In this document: positions 46,588-58,826 of the stretch, piece by piece
Numbering within the stretch: position 1 is the stretch's first letter
Layout: every line of letters starts with the position of its first letter
From: Buxus sempervirens
Lineage: Eukaryota > Streptophyta > Magnoliopsida > Buxales > Buxaceae
DNA length: 64,000 nt
Reading direction: 5' to 3'
Assembly: GCA_947561395.2 (NCBI GenBank)
Contig: OX387183.1
Location: 2,117,883-2,181,882 of the forward strand
Position numbers and translations under genes: made by a program
The notes under the pieces: model-generated
What the model saw: only the letters and a program-made list of their open reading frames with translations
Told to the model about the DNA's origin: nothing
Databases searched by the model: none

Positions 46588-49451
46588 GTAAAAGAAAACA
46601 TAGATTATCAGATCATGTTTAATTAATTATTGAATCAATTTACAACTGTATTATAAGCTTTTCTATTGGGAAAGACAAATAAACAGGAGAAGATCCTGGA
46701 TGGTGTCTTTCCTTTATTTAACGAGAGAGAGAGAGAGAAAGAGGGAGTATATTATCAAAGTGGGAAATATCAGCTGTAGTATATCTATTTGTTTATGTGG
46801 ATGGGAGAGGGGAGATTGAGAAGGGATTTTGGTTTAGTGTATTAAGCCTTATGATAGGGGATCTTTATCTTCATCACCACCTCATATTCTTTTAGTACTG
46901 AGTCTTGAAGATTGTAAATCTCTTTCCACAGAGTTTGTTTATTCTAAGTAAAATAATGGCTTGTGAGCCTTTATAATTCAGGACTTAGTTTCTCTTCCCT
47001 TTTATATATATATTTTTTAAAAATTTTGTGATCATCTTTGTTTGTTCAGATTATCTTTTGATGGGTTGGCTATAAATTATCTGAATGTGTTGATGAAGAA
47101 TACTTAAGCAGATAAATCCAATAGTACATGACATTATTGACTGACTTTGATGTATGATCAAGTTATAATCTGGCTCTTGTTCCTATAGATCCCTGTGTTT
47201 TATTTGGGATCTTCATCTTCTGGTTTGAATGCAGATTTTTTTGGAAAGAGGAAGCTTTAGCCTGAAGTTAAGGGACTGTTTGGTTCTTTTGATGAGTAAA
47301 TGCACTATTTTAATTGATGATTCACCCTTTTGAGCTTTACTCATATGTTGTCACATGGGTTGCAAGGAATTTCAAATGCATGTTTTTGACCATATAAATT
47401 TAGTCCCACCCATGTTTGTGAGTTCTCATCTTTATGGCACATTCCTGGGGGAAAAGAGAGAAAAAGGAAAAAAAGAAGAAATACAAAAAAAAAAAGAGAG
47501 AGAAAGAGACACATTCAGAAGTTATTTTAACCAAGAATAATGCAACATATGATTTTTCATTATTTTTTCAACTTCTATGGCAGGAAATATGAGATATAAA
47601 GGCTAAGTTGGGCCAGTACTGGTTTTGGTTTCTTTAATTTAATTGGGCCGGGTTTGCACTTTAGGACCCATTTAACATAGGGATTTTTTATTTGACTTGT
47701 TCAAACTTCACCCAATATTTCTTTATCTTCATTAGGCGAATCAGACGGAGGTTTGAAGACGAATCAGACGGTGATTTCTTTAATTGGGTTGGAATCAGAC
47801 GGTGACTTCTTTAATTGGGTTGGTCTGGTCATTTCTTTACCTCAACGTTTAATCATTTTTAGGCCTAAACGTTCGGCTAAAATCAAAAATAAAATTTTTT
47901 TGTATGTTTGGTTCTATGCAGTTACTTGGATGGATTTACTAAGAAATGGTTATACATCACATAAACGAGTGTGCTGTTGTGTGTAAGTGTTCATGTTAGC
48001 ATATACGCGTGTGTATGTGAGAGTGCGCTTGTGTTCCTCCCAAATTGAACTTGGCTTGACACGTGGTGGTAGGGCGTGCCAGTATTTGTTGATACGTAAT
48101 TCAGGTTAGATCCTGAGCACCTGTTCCGGGTCTAAATTGAAATCGGTCTAGTTGTACTGCAAGTGACCTGTAACAAAATTTGTCAGATGAAAGAATAAAA
48201 ACTAGGGGTTTGGTCTTTGTTTGGGTTTTTATTCGTGTTTGAAAATGACAAATGGCAACAATGAAGTACTATATTCAGATATCGGTTGCTGAAAACACAA
48301 CCATTGATTACAACAAGCTTCCAAATAACTCAAAAGAAATAAAATAAAAGAAAATCAACAATGCTATCAGTACCGACCTCCCTTGGCTTTATAGCCGTGA
48401 TTAGAGTATAAGGTAGGGATATAGGGGGCATCTGTTAGTAAGGCTGATTTGGGGATTCACTCAAGAGTACTATTTAGCTGACACTCGACTACTCACCTGG
48501 CTTGACCAAAGATAGCTTCGGTACCGGTTACTCGTAATCCTGTAACCGTAGTTGGAGTACAGGATCAGGAAATAGGGGTGGCCTAGACTTCCTTGCCGGT
48601 GGTAAGATCTTCACTTTGATTGGAGTAAATAGTAGCCTGGAATATCATTGTGACAGGAAGCAATAAGAGGAGTCCTAAATTATCCCTTCTTGCTACAATG
48701 TGAGTGTAGGAGATTGGATAGTGATCACAGATGATTGGATTATAGTCATAATAACTGGTTACAACTGAGTAGATGTTGTCCTCGAGCACTTCATAGCTAT
48801 GCCTTTTATAGTCGAGCTTTGATAGTTGCTTACTGTCCCATGTTTGCACTATCATTATGGCAGTTTTTGGAGTTATCAATCTTCCCACTTCATTCTGGTT
48901 GAGCAACCGCTTGCCACGATCCCAACGACTGACTTCTTGATTTCCGTTGTTTGTTAGGATGGTTGGATTGCTATGCTTGGTTACAAATCCTGTGTTGATG
49001 ATGACGTCACTTCTCACACGTATGGAAATTGTTTTCTTGTTTCGGCACGTGCATATGCTTACGTGTCTTTGCCTGTGAGACTAGCCCACGTGGGCACCAC
49101 GTGACTCTTTCTTATTTGCCGAGCTATGGCGGGTGTAAATAGCTTGTAAAACACGAGCGTTATACACGTAGGAAAGGAAGTAAATAAATGTGGGCCATTA
49201 ATTGGGAGATGAAAGGGGAAAAAAAAGGAAATAAAAATGAAGTGCATTTTGGGCAATAGTAAGTATGTATATGCATAAGGAGATGAAAGTGAAAAGAAGT
49301 AAATGTGAATGTCGTTTTTTGGACAATAGGAGGTAGTTATCTACATATAAGTGATTAACTGGGGTGATAAAAGTGACTACAATAAAAATAAATAAATAAA
49401 TTGAGTAACAAATCCCAGTAGAGGATCTTAAGTGTTCAATTTATAATAATA
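46588..49451. other. TBR 3' flank and gene-poor stretch
   Basis: A GA run lies at 46724-46745 and a purine-rich run at 47450-47510. 47745-47822 carries a small direct repeat (gaatcagacggtgatttctt). The 144-codon minus frame at 48583-49017 matches no family I recognise; it lies in sequence whose style (gtaaccgtagttggagtaca and similar) suggests an old element remnant, without proof. Confidence 0.45.
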
Positions 49452-49690
49452 CTAGAGGACTACACGTGCGTAGAAAATTACAAACCCACCCATTTGTATT
49501 TGTGTGGGGCTCACTTAGGAAAATACTCCACGTTAGAAATAAGAGCCCAATTGCATGCCATTCCATTCAGGTTAGTTATGTTGACATGACGTAACAAATC
49601 TTTAAAATAAGAAAAAGCTAAAGGGCGATTTGGGCATGCAATGTTAGGCTCGAATCTTGCATTTTCGCTTTATGTATTAGTATAGGTAGA
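49452..49690 (-). mobile_element. Helitron-like element, minus orientation (~239 bp)
   Basis: On the minus strand the 3' end is TACGCACGTGTAGTCCTCTAG followed by T; the 5' end is TCTACCTATACTAATACA. Its interior is homologous to 62335-62530. Confidence 0.68.
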
Positions 49691-50951
49691 TGTTTAGATA
49701 AATGCTTTAGTCCTCAACTTATATGAAAGGGCGTATTTATTATAGAGATGCAATTCTCCACTTTCACTCAGAACTGTTACCAGATTGTTGGGGTTTATAC
49801 CTTTCCTGTTTCCTGGCTTCTTTTGCATCTAGGCTTTTATGGGTATTTTATCTATGTTTTCTGGCTTGTAGCCACAGCTCTTGTATCTCTATGTTCATTT
49901 AATGAAGAAAGAGCTTAGCTCGGCTTTCCATCAAAAAAAAAAAACAATAAACCAATCCTATGTCACATGCTAACTTAAAGATGGAGTTTAAATTTTCACA
50001 TGGTTGCAGGTACACATAATGATACCTGTGAGCCTCATAGGTTTCTATGACGAATGTCTAGGCCGCAAAAAGAACCAAGATGGAGTTAATTTGGGCTTGG
50101 AGGCCTATTTCAATTCGAGGATGCATGTAGTCTGAGCCTTTTTTAGTTTAGGCTTATGACGTTTTCGTGGAGCATGATGCATACAAAGGAGTCGGATTTG
50201 CAGCTCGAAAGCAGAAGTTTGGGCCTCCGATTGTCTTACACTCGGTGGGTATCATCAAACCCTTTTCAAGGACTGCAATGAACTTTCAAGGGAAAGGATA
50301 AAAAAGGTGGGAAAGGAGAAAGGAAGACGAACTGAAATTCTATCATAAGAAAAGATGCCGCGTGCCATAGCCGTAAGGTCCTGGGCTCGTCTTAGAGTAG
50401 ACGAGGGATCAACGCTTACCTTTAGTAAATAAAGGGAGAACGCTCAAGGGTCTACCTCCAACCCAAATAGGTGTTGATCGAGTTGCCGCACTCTGCAACT
50501 CATGCAGGTGCAACGCCGTTGTACTCCCCTCTGTAGGTAAGTTTTAGGGTGTGTGAGTTCCCCTTACCCCCAATATCCCACCCCACCCACCAACACCCAC
50601 CACCCCCACCCCCCAAATATATACACACACCAAAAAACCCAAATAAATAAAATAAACTTGCTTTTCAAAAGTATGTTTTTGTTTTTTGGTTTTAAAAGCA
50701 AAAAAAATATTTCAAAAAGCAAAGGCAATGTTCAATCATTTGTGAAGCAAAAAAAAAAAATTTTTTTTTGGGGCTTCAAATTTGCTAATTAATTCGAAGC
50801 AAAAAAGTAATTTTTTTATTTTGAGGATAAGCAATGACTCTTTACTTTTCTAATAAAAGCAAAAATTTATTTCTTTGCTTTCTTTTCAGGGATGTTAGAG
50901 AAAATATCATGTTCGCAATCTAACATCTAGCCTATATATGGTACGCAAGAG
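49691..50951. other. Intergenic, no gene recognised
   Basis: No supported gene. 50550-50640 is a C/A-rich run (cccaccaacacccacc) and 50690-50880 is a poly-A/poly-T rich stretch with recurring aaagcaaa. A possible poly(A)-tailed remnant ends near 49945. Confidence 0.4.
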
Positions 50952-52028
50952 TAGGGTTACTAATCGGGCCGGCACAGCACGGCCCACTCCCCTAGCTGTG
51001 CCTTGCCAAGCACTTAATAGTGGGCATGTGGCTCGTTAGGGCACGATTCGCTAGGCACATTGGCCCGTGCTGTGCCGGCCGCGTGCTAGCCGAGCGTGCC
51101 AGTTTGCTAGGCACACCAATGGCTAGTCGTTTTTCCCCCCAAAATGGTTTAAAAAGTTTTTCTTTTACAATTTTACACCCCCCCAACAGCCATATTAGGA
51201 GGGTATACTTGTAATTGACTGTAAATGACTATTTCTACCCTTTTAACAGCCAAATAACAGTCATATTTGAGGGTAGAAGTGATAAATGCCACTTTTTGTT
51301 TTTTATAAATAGGTCTAACCCTTCCCACTCCAAACCACACCTCTTCTCATCTCTTCTTACTTTCTTAGAGTCTTGTCTAAAGTTTTGGCCAATGGCCGGT
51401 AGACTCGGCAGAGTGCTCACATGGGGGGGGGGGGGTTCCCTAGGCTGCATATTGGCAAATCTTTTAATAAGATTCCAAGAAAGTTATGAATTTTTTTTTG
51501 TTTCCTTCATTTTCTTCGTAAAGTTATATATGTTTAGCAATTTTGCTAATGGCCAGTAAAGTCACAGTGCTTCTTGAACTTGACCGTTAGCAAATCACTA
51601 AACAAGCCTTTTCGTGTCTACATAGGAATTGCAAAAGTGTTACTTGCCTTGGTTATTGTTTGGATAACCAAGCAGTAATCAATGCAAGTAACACTTTTGC
51701 AATTCCTCATCTTGGCACGGTTCAAGAGGTAAGTAAACATATTTTTCATAATTTTTTTTTATGGTTTTTTACTATTTTCCTCATTTTTTCTTTTTTTTTT
51801 TTTACAAAAAAAAAAAAAAAAAAAAAACCCAAGCCCTCTTGGCTTGGTTCAACACGACATGGCCTAGCCCTAGTCGTGCCATGGGTTGGGCCGTGCCTGG
51901 GGTTTCGGCTCGTGGGTTGGCACGGCACGACCCATTTGCCAAGTGAACCGTGCTGTGCCCGGCCTGTGGCTCGCTAAGCATGAGCTAAACGGGCCGTGCC
52001 ATGCCGGGTCGCCCGTTTAGCAACCCTA
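50952..52028. mobile_element. TIR element rich in GGCACGGC/GCCGTGCC (1077 bp)
   Basis: The left end reads TAGGGTTACTAATCGGGCCG; the right end, reverse-complemented, TAGGGTTGCTAAACGGGCGA. Both arms are packed with palindromic CACGGCCC/GGGCCGTG words. The TAGGGTTNCTAA ends resemble those of the GGTTCGG family, suggesting a shared transposase source. The centre contains the perfect hairpin at 51625-51706 and a T18/A23-type run. No target duplication found. Confidence 0.72.
51625..51706. other. Perfect 23 bp stem plus inner 9 bp stem (miRNA-like hairpin)
   Basis: 51625-51647 (GGAATTGCAAAAGTGTTACT...) is the exact reverse complement of 51684-51706. Inside, CTTGGTTAT (51648-51656) pairs with ATAACCAAG (51664-51672), leaving a 7 nt loop and an 11 nt one-sided bulge. 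Size and perfection fit a transcribed hairpin or a young foldback within the larger TIR element. Confidence 0.9.
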
Positions 52029-52066
52029 CGGAGAGCTTACTTGTCCTTTCCTTACATGTATAGAAG

Positions 52067-52407
52067 ATCAGAGAACTGTCGCACTAATGGATATTTAAGG
52101 TCGTTTAATGGAGTGCAAGTATTGTTCATAGAAATCACTTCAGTTCCGTATCAGAGAACTGTCGTAGCACTAATGGATATTTAAGGTTGTTTAATGGAGT
52201 GAAAGTATTGTTCATAGAAATCACTTCAGTTCCGTATCAGAGAACTGTCGTAGCACTAATGGATATTTAAGGTCGTTTAATGGAGTGAAAGTATTGTTCA
52301 TAGAAATCACTTCAGTTCCGTATCAGAGAACTGTCGTAGCACTAATGGATATTTAAGGTCGTTTAATGGAGTGAAAGTATTGTTCATAGAAATCACTTCA
52401 GTTCCGT
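52067..52407. repeat. Four tandem copies of an 86 bp unit
   Basis: Units begin at 52067, 52150, 52236 and 52322 (atcagagaactgtcg). The first lacks three bases (spacing 83). All contain actaatggatatttaaggt and atagaaatcacttcagttcc with only one or two changes. Unrelated in sequence to the 86 bp array at 34995. Confidence 0.96.
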
Positions 52408-52503
52408 ACATTTAAAAGGACACCTTTGAATATAAACAATAAAGGATACTTTGGTTATATTCATACTATAACTAGCAAGTGGTTTACCAAAAAAAAAAAA
52501 AAA

Positions 52504-52685
52504 CTAGCAAGTGCAATATTGCAAGTACATAACTACAATTATGAACCTAATATTGTATATAAGACAATAATATGAGTCAGTAGCTATAAGGTGATATGGG
52601 GGTTATTCAAATTTTATAAGGGATATTCTTATTAAAACGATTGTGCGACCAGAATCTTTAAGGTTTTCTTTATATAATAGTATAG
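52504..52685 (-). mobile_element. Helitron-like element, minus orientation (182 bp)
   Basis: On the minus strand it starts TCTATACTATTATATAAAG and ends near TTGCAATATTGCACTTGCTAG followed by T. The 3' hairpin is TTGCAATATTGCAA-like instead of CACGTG. Another CTAGCAAGTG copy lies just outside at 52472, so the exact end is uncertain. Confidence 0.65.
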
Positions 52686-54062
52686 ATTAGATGTTGATTG
52701 ACATCCTTAAAATGGGAATGGACATCCTTAAAATCTAGGGCTTAATGCCTAAGAACCCAATGAAGTTATTGGGGATTGGAACCCACCTATAATGACTTCC
52801 ATCAATTAGGTCAAGTTTTTTTTTTTTTATATATATTTATTGACTCCTTCAATTTAAATAACCCGGTTTTTTAAATTGAACCAAAAATGTTTCAATTTAT
52901 AGTTTGGTAGTTAATTTATTTATTTATTTTTTTATATTTCAGATACTGGGGAGAGAAGGAACAGGAAAAGACAACTGAAAGGGTCTACACAAATTTTAAA
53001 AAATATATACAGGTGTCAGAACCACATCAACATGCAAGAATAATTGTTTTTTTGTGGGGAAAAATTCTTTTAATAAAAACTGAGGCTCTGTATGTTGTCA
53101 GTGCAGTATTTGAAGTCTCATTGCACAGCACTAATAAATATATATGATCAAAGAAAAAACAAAACAGGTGAAGAAGGATGTTGGGCAATCCAAATCAGAG
53201 TGGATAAAGCTCTGATGTCAAATGCAAACAAGCCAAATACAGAGCATGTTTGGTCAAAATTATAATATGTTAATCATGAATATAATAAGCTCAACAACTC
53301 CCCCCATGATTAGCTTTTTCTTGTTAATTATTCTTCTTTTTTCCATATTCAAAGGCTTGGAAAAAGATCTGTCTTTCTGTCTCTCTCTCTCCCTAATGTT
53401 TAATCTAGTCAAGAACCCTTTCTTTCCAAATTCAACTCCCCCCAGTTTTTACCCTCCCCAATCATTCAACCTTGCGTGTAGAAAAGGGAACCCTCAAAGC
53501 ATGTAATCATGCATGACTAGCTCCTTCCTTCCATTATCCAACATTCCACCACTCAGTCAAAATAATCCCAAGAGAATTATTTCCATGATGCATGCCCAGT
53601 GAAGATCTGTAAATGCAGAAACAAACAGACCCTTTAAGATCTTTCATTTTTGGTTATAACCATTGGATATATTAATGGAAAGATGAGAGTGTGTGGCTTA
53701 GCTTGGAGGCTATTCTTTACTGACTAAATCAATTCTAATTGCTGTTTTAATGTCTCTTGACAACTTGTGGGCATGAAAAGCCAATTTGTTAATTATAAAA
53801 GATGAAACAGAAATGCTTATGCCATCAGTGAATGGATTTATACTAAACCTCAAAGGCACAACAAATCATTGGGTGACATTTAATAATTGTGTTTAGACTT
53901 TCCACTTAGGTGATTGGGACATGTCATGTCTCACATTATTATTCTCAATTAGGATTCGAGAAGGGCCTTTGGTCGGTTATATTCTAATCATACAACATCA
54001 AGATCCTTATCACACCTTTCCCTCTCTTCATCAGCCTTCTCTCTCTCTTTTTCTCTCTCTAA
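52686..54062. other. Intergenic, no gene recognised
   Basis: AT-rich with CT runs (53379-53392, 54030-54060). Short open frames have no known domain. Confidence 0.45.
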
Positions 54063-54387
54063 ACCCTCTTCAACTCTCACTCTGCATGTTCTGTGGTAGG
54101 GTTTTGAAATTTTGTTTAGAGACCCCAGTTATCCAAATGCATCTTTATCTTTATCTGCACTCATGGTTTCATGGACCAAGCTTGATATTTCACCTTCATT
54201 AAATGAAATTTTATCTACTCTTGTACCCTCTTCAACTCTCCCTCTGCATGTTCTGTTGTAGGGTTTTGAAATTTTCTTTAGAGACCCCAGTTATCCAAAT
54301 GACATCTTTATCTTTATCTACACTCATAGTTTCATGGACTAAGCTTTGATATTTCACCTTCATTAAATGAAATTTTATCTACACTTG
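54063..54387. repeat. Two tandem copies of a 162 bp unit
   Basis: Units start at 54063 and 54225 (accctcttcaactctc) and share tagggttttgaaattt and gagaccccagttatccaaat with few differences. Confidence 0.93.
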
Positions 54388-54389
54388 TT

Positions 54390-54720
54390 GAATACCTTTC
54401 TATCCAAATTCAATACAAGATTAGAGCAAATACATGCAGCAGTAGGAAATTTTTTTCTTTCTGACATGAATCTCTCCTGTTCATTCTCCAGTTTTTGTAA
54501 TTCTGTCTTGGTCCCCACAACCCAAAAAAGAAGCAAATATACCCACCTGTAAGCCCTTCAACTGTAAAAGAAGCCATTAACAGAAAATAACCCCAAAAAA
54601 AAATAATAAGAAGGGGAAAAAATAAAAAGGATGAACTATTTACAAGTCAGACCAACAACCCACTAACAATCTCCAGTGCCCAACATGAGATGGATTGAGA
54701 ACTCTTAAACCTAGCTATCT
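54390..54720. repeat. Second, diverged copy of the HAT14 3' flank
   Basis: This stretch parallels 55085-55395, directly downstream of the HAT14-like stop codon: shared ctttctatccaaattcaata, aaatacatgca, tttctgacatgaatctct-like and aactatttacaa blocks in the same order and orientation. It is read as an old tandem duplication of the 3' UTR/flank. Confidence 0.75.
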
Positions 54721-55402
54721 CTCTCTCTCTCTCTTTCTTAGTCTTTGAGACTCCTGTCCAAGTCTCTCTCTCTAGGTTCTGATATATTGAGATTTGAGAG
54801 AGAAGGATGAGAAAAAGTATACACTCGCCGAGGATAATAACTTGATAAGGGTTGTCTTTAATGCTGCATTTCTTTGTCATGATTCGGTTGTATTATTGAG
54901 GTGTTGTTTGTACTTTTCCAATAGGTTTTGAAATTTTGTTCACAGCATCTAATCATCTTATCTCATGAATTAAGCTTCCTGCTTCTCCGTTTGAATCATT
55001 AATCTTACCAAAAAAGAGAAAAAAAAGGAAATGGAATCATTAAATGAACAAGAAAAAAGATCAAATGATATAAATATTTTCTGTACTTTCTATCCAAATT
55101 CAATACAGAACAAGACCAAATACATGCACCACTAGAAAATTTTTCTTTCTGATCTAAATCTCTACTGTTTCTTCTCAGTTTCTAAAACTGTCCTCCCCAA
55201 AAACCCAAGAAAGAGGTAAATATACCCAGGTCAAGCCCACGTACGCTATGAAACAACCCATTAACAGATGATATCAGAAAAAGAGAAAAAAAAAACTGAA
55301 AAAAATGAACTATTTACAACTCATACCTAAAACCCATCAACAATCTCTAGTCTCAAAACATGGGATGGAATGAGATCTCTTAACCCCAATCCCCTCTACC
55401 TC

Positions 55403-56769
55403 TCATGAAGCTGCAGATGGATGTGCCTGGGGTTGAGAGAAGGGGTAGAACCTGGGCTTCATAAGGGAAAAGGCAGTAGTTCTCGGAGCGGGAGTGGCAG
55501 CGTCAGCGTTGATGGTGGTGGTGGTGGCGGAGGTGGAAGGTTTGGTGGTGGAATTGGTGGCGACGCGCTCACAAGAGGGACACATGGTAAGAGTGGTGGC
55601 GGGGAGTTGCATGTAGAAAGGATGGGATGTCTTTAAAGCCCTTAGTTCCTGCAACTCCTTCTGCAGTCTCCTGTTCTCTTCCGTCAGTGTCTCGCAGCAT
55701 TTCTTCAAATATTCGCAATCCACCTCAGTTTGTTTCAGCTTTGTTCTGTAATTATTTGAACAATCATCCCATCAATCAAATTCTATTGAAAACCATTTCC
55801 AAATGAGAAGATTAAATGAATAAAAAAGATACCTTGCTCTTCGGTTCTGAAACCAGACCTCAACCTGGCGAGGACGGAGATTAAGCTGTTTTGCAAGAGC
55901 GAGCTTTTGTTTCTGCACGTTTCAGGAGACAAAGGAGTCAGATATGAGATTGTTTTAGTCCTCTCTCACTCTCTCTCTCTCTCATGGTTTTTTCACTTAC
56001 CGGGTTAAGGGTATTGTGCTCTTTGAAGCTTTCTTCAAGGAAGGCCGACTGCTCTTTAGAGAGTCTGAGTTTCTTCCTTGTAAGACCATTCTCTTCCTCG
56101 TCACTCGCTCTCGAAGATGCTCTCTCCGCATCAATTTCGATTCCAGCAGTTTCTAAATCTCTCTTGTTTCCACTTCCATGTCGGCCTCTATAAATGGAGA
56201 AATCCATCTGAAAAGAAGAAACCGTACTGTTTGGAGAAGAAACCGCCGCACCGTCATCAATCTCCTCGGCCGACGGCAACCGATTCACGTCGAACCCTCT
56301 CGCCGGTAGCCCCAAAAGTCCCGACGAACCCGCATCAGAACTCCCTTTAACAAACGACGCGAAATAAACCAAATAAGCAAAAAACTCACATCGTAAAAGC
56401 CATGAAATCAAATCCAAAGAAGAAGAAGGGGCTTTGACAATCTGGGTATTTACCATTTTCGGTCGGCCATGAAAAACCAATCTGAGAAGAAGCTGGATAT
56501 CGCGGAACAGGCACGAGAGGAAGAAGATCAAGCTGAACAGGCCGATCTGCAGAAGCCCTTTTCTCTTCTTCCCTTTCATCTCCATCTCCTATTCCATTAA
56601 CCTTTCCTTCTCCTCCTCCATCCTCATCTCCCTCCTCTTTCTCTCTCTGATTCAACCCAACCACTCCCAAACCCATGCAAAAACCTAAACCATCGTTATT
56701 GGCCTTGCGATTCTTCTCTACGAACCCAAGTGGCCTCGAAGCATCTCCCAAACTTAATCCCAAGTCCAT
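55403..56769 (-). CDS. HAT14: Class II HD-Zip transcription repressor, HAT14-like, four exons, 360 residues
   Basis: Exons on the minus strand: 56769-56454, 56344-56001, 55912-55833, 55745-55403; all joins keep frame. The start MDLGLSLGD contains an LxLxL (EAR) repressor motif. The middle is acidic and Ser-rich. The homeodomain spans about 193-252 ([17 protein letters not shown] ... [13 protein letters not shown]), split by an intron at NP|KQK and by another in the Arg codon ending NRRAR. The leucine zipper follows ([11 protein letters not shown]...ENRRLQ). CPSCE at 302-306 is the class II redox motif. The Met start at 56769 is preferred to 56811 because all family members begin at this motif. 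Class II HD-Zips act in shade and auxin responses and bind CAAT(C/G)ATTG. A broken copy of exon 4 lies at 3046-3140/6143-6209. Confidence 0.96.
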
Positions 56770-56865
56770 TAACACCACAGCAGAAGAAGCACAAAACCAG
56801 AAAAGTTGCAATCACAGACAAGAGAAGAGTGGATTGGACTCGAAGGAAAAAAAATCCCCCCAAAA

Positions 56866-56882
56866 GAGTCTTTATAGAGATC
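56866..56882 (-). promoter_or_regulatory. TATA box candidate of the HAT14-like gene
   Basis: TCTCTATAAAGAC on the minus strand, about 105 bp upstream of the start codon. Position and sequence suit a core promoter. Confidence 0.55.
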
Positions 56883-56999
56883 TCATCCTTCCTCTTAATA
56901 TAAACACACAAACCCCCAAACAGTCCTTTTCTTTTTGCCTTTGTGTGAAACAGGTTTGACCGACAAACCCAGGTTGACAAACACACGTGAAATCCCGAT

Positions 57000-58826
57000 A
57001 CATGTCTAAAACCCTTCTTTTACGAGAAAAAAAAAATTATTAAAAATAAAATAAAAAAGGACCCCCCCTTTTTTTTCTTTTCTCTACTTTAATTATTTTG
57101 TCGTTGTCCAAATCACCAGGTCATCATCCACGATAAATCAAACGGTCCTGGTCTCTCCATAAAGTTGACCGTTTGACTCATGCATTACCGGAGCTGCTTC
57201 CGAGATCCTACCAAGTAAATATCATGGAAAGACCGCTGACTCACCAACCAACACAAACTGCGTTAAACCGCCACCATGACACGTGTCCACCAACCATACG
57301 TTACGGAAGAACGGGCTTTGAAGTTTGGACCGAAGCGTGAAAATTTCAAACCTTGGAAAGGAGAATCAGAAGATTGGGCACGCAGATATGACCGCACCTG
57401 GTCCTCAATCCAAGGAAATATCCACTTTTACGAAGGGCAGTTTCGTCTCAAAACTCCAGTCGCGACGGGCAATAGCCGGTGGTGAGGTCACAAATGCCAT
57501 GCTTTTGGGATCATAACAATAATTGAAGCCATGCAAGGCTTTAATGATAAGATGAGAGGGGACATGAGAGAAGCATGAATTCCGGGGTGGAGGAAAGTGC
57601 CCCCCCTATCAAAGAAAAGGGCCCTCTCTCTCTCTCAAGTCTCTCTCCTCAACTCTCAACCACTTCCCACGCCCCCCACCCTCGTCACGCTTTTGACAAA
57701 GATAAGGTTCAATTACGTTTCTCTTGGGTCCCACACTCTTGTACACGTGGCATTCATGCAGATGAACAGTGGTGTGACCCTATTAAAAGGTCAATTAAGG
57801 AAAAAAAATATTTTGTTTCTTCTTCACGTTCAACGGTTACAATTCATTCACGAACGAAATTTAATTTCTGACATGGAGTCATAAATGAAGCAGGAGAGTG
57901 CGACATGGACCCCACAAAATAGTCCAGCCAGGTAGTGGGGCATATAGCCTGATCAGCCAGCCTATGGAGTCACATCTCTTAAAAGTAACGTAAATTACAC
58001 AGAAGATCTACTCCGAATCTAACTTGAGGTTAATGCAATTTTTATATTCTGAAATCGCGAGGGTGTTTCCGTAAATTCAGTCTCAGACGTCACGTCCGGT
58101 GTACTTGTCGCGGTTGCGACTGGGTATCCACGGTGTTGTCGTGGGGCGCGTTGCAGCAGATACGACCACGTGGGGGAGGCGTGGGAGGGAGGATCGGATT
58201 GGTGATACGGTGATGACGTGGAGATAACATAACAAGACTTGTGAACGGCGCGGGGAGTTTCAATGATGGCTGAAGCGGCGAAGGCGGAGACAGGTGCTCG
58301 GCTGAAGGGGACAAGTCTACAGCAGCAATGATTAGTACGGGGGACTCCTGCCCCGGCTTTTGTACCCCTGGTGGGGCCCACGCGTTTGCATTGCGCAATT
58401 ATTATGGGGTGATTGAATGGTCTGTCTTTGACGCTCCCCCCTCCCGGTTCTCATCATTACTAATCTCTTGTCCTTTTCACATCCCTCTGGACTGCGCGAG
58501 TGGCCGTTCGATCGGGATACTAAGTAGATTCTTGATGATTGCGTGGGGCCCATAGCTGAGTGTGAGTATTCGTTCTTTCGATGACTCAAGAGAGGAGAAG
58601 AGAACAAGCAAGCGGGTGTCACGTTCCGTCCATACCAGAAGAGAAGAAACCGTCTCTTCATTATTTTGGTCGTCATCCGATCAATAAAGACGTCGTGATT
58701 GTGTGGATGCCATTTGCTTGGACACCTGCGGCTGAGCAGGAGATACCGAAGCCCCATCTTGACCAATTTTCAAAAGTTTACGCTGCGTTTGGATAATGAA
58801 AGCAACTTCTTTTCTTTCGTGATACT
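57000..58826. other. Upstream intergenic region of HAT14, no second gene recognised
   Basis: A G-box-like CCACGTGG word occurs near 58166-58173 and other ACGTG words at 56989 and 57743. 58090-58560 is GC-richer and gives several overlapping frames on both strands without a known domain; these are treated as chance. Confidence 0.45.
57528..57536. promoter_or_regulatory. HD-Zip-type palindrome CAATAATTG upstream of HAT14
   Basis: A pseudo-palindrome of the CAAT(A/T)ATTG (class I) form about 760 bp upstream of the HAT14-like start. Feedback by HD-Zip factors is known in this family; here it is only a sequence match. Confidence 0.35.

Noticed and set aside
48583-49017. 144-codon minus-strand ORF as a gene
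   Set aside because: No family recognised, no flanking exon signals; possibly element remnant. A protein search with a hit would change this.
58019-58766. Overlapping 120-144 codon minus-strand ORFs
   Set aside because: Several frames are open at once in a GC-richer stretch, which is expected by chance; no domain seen.
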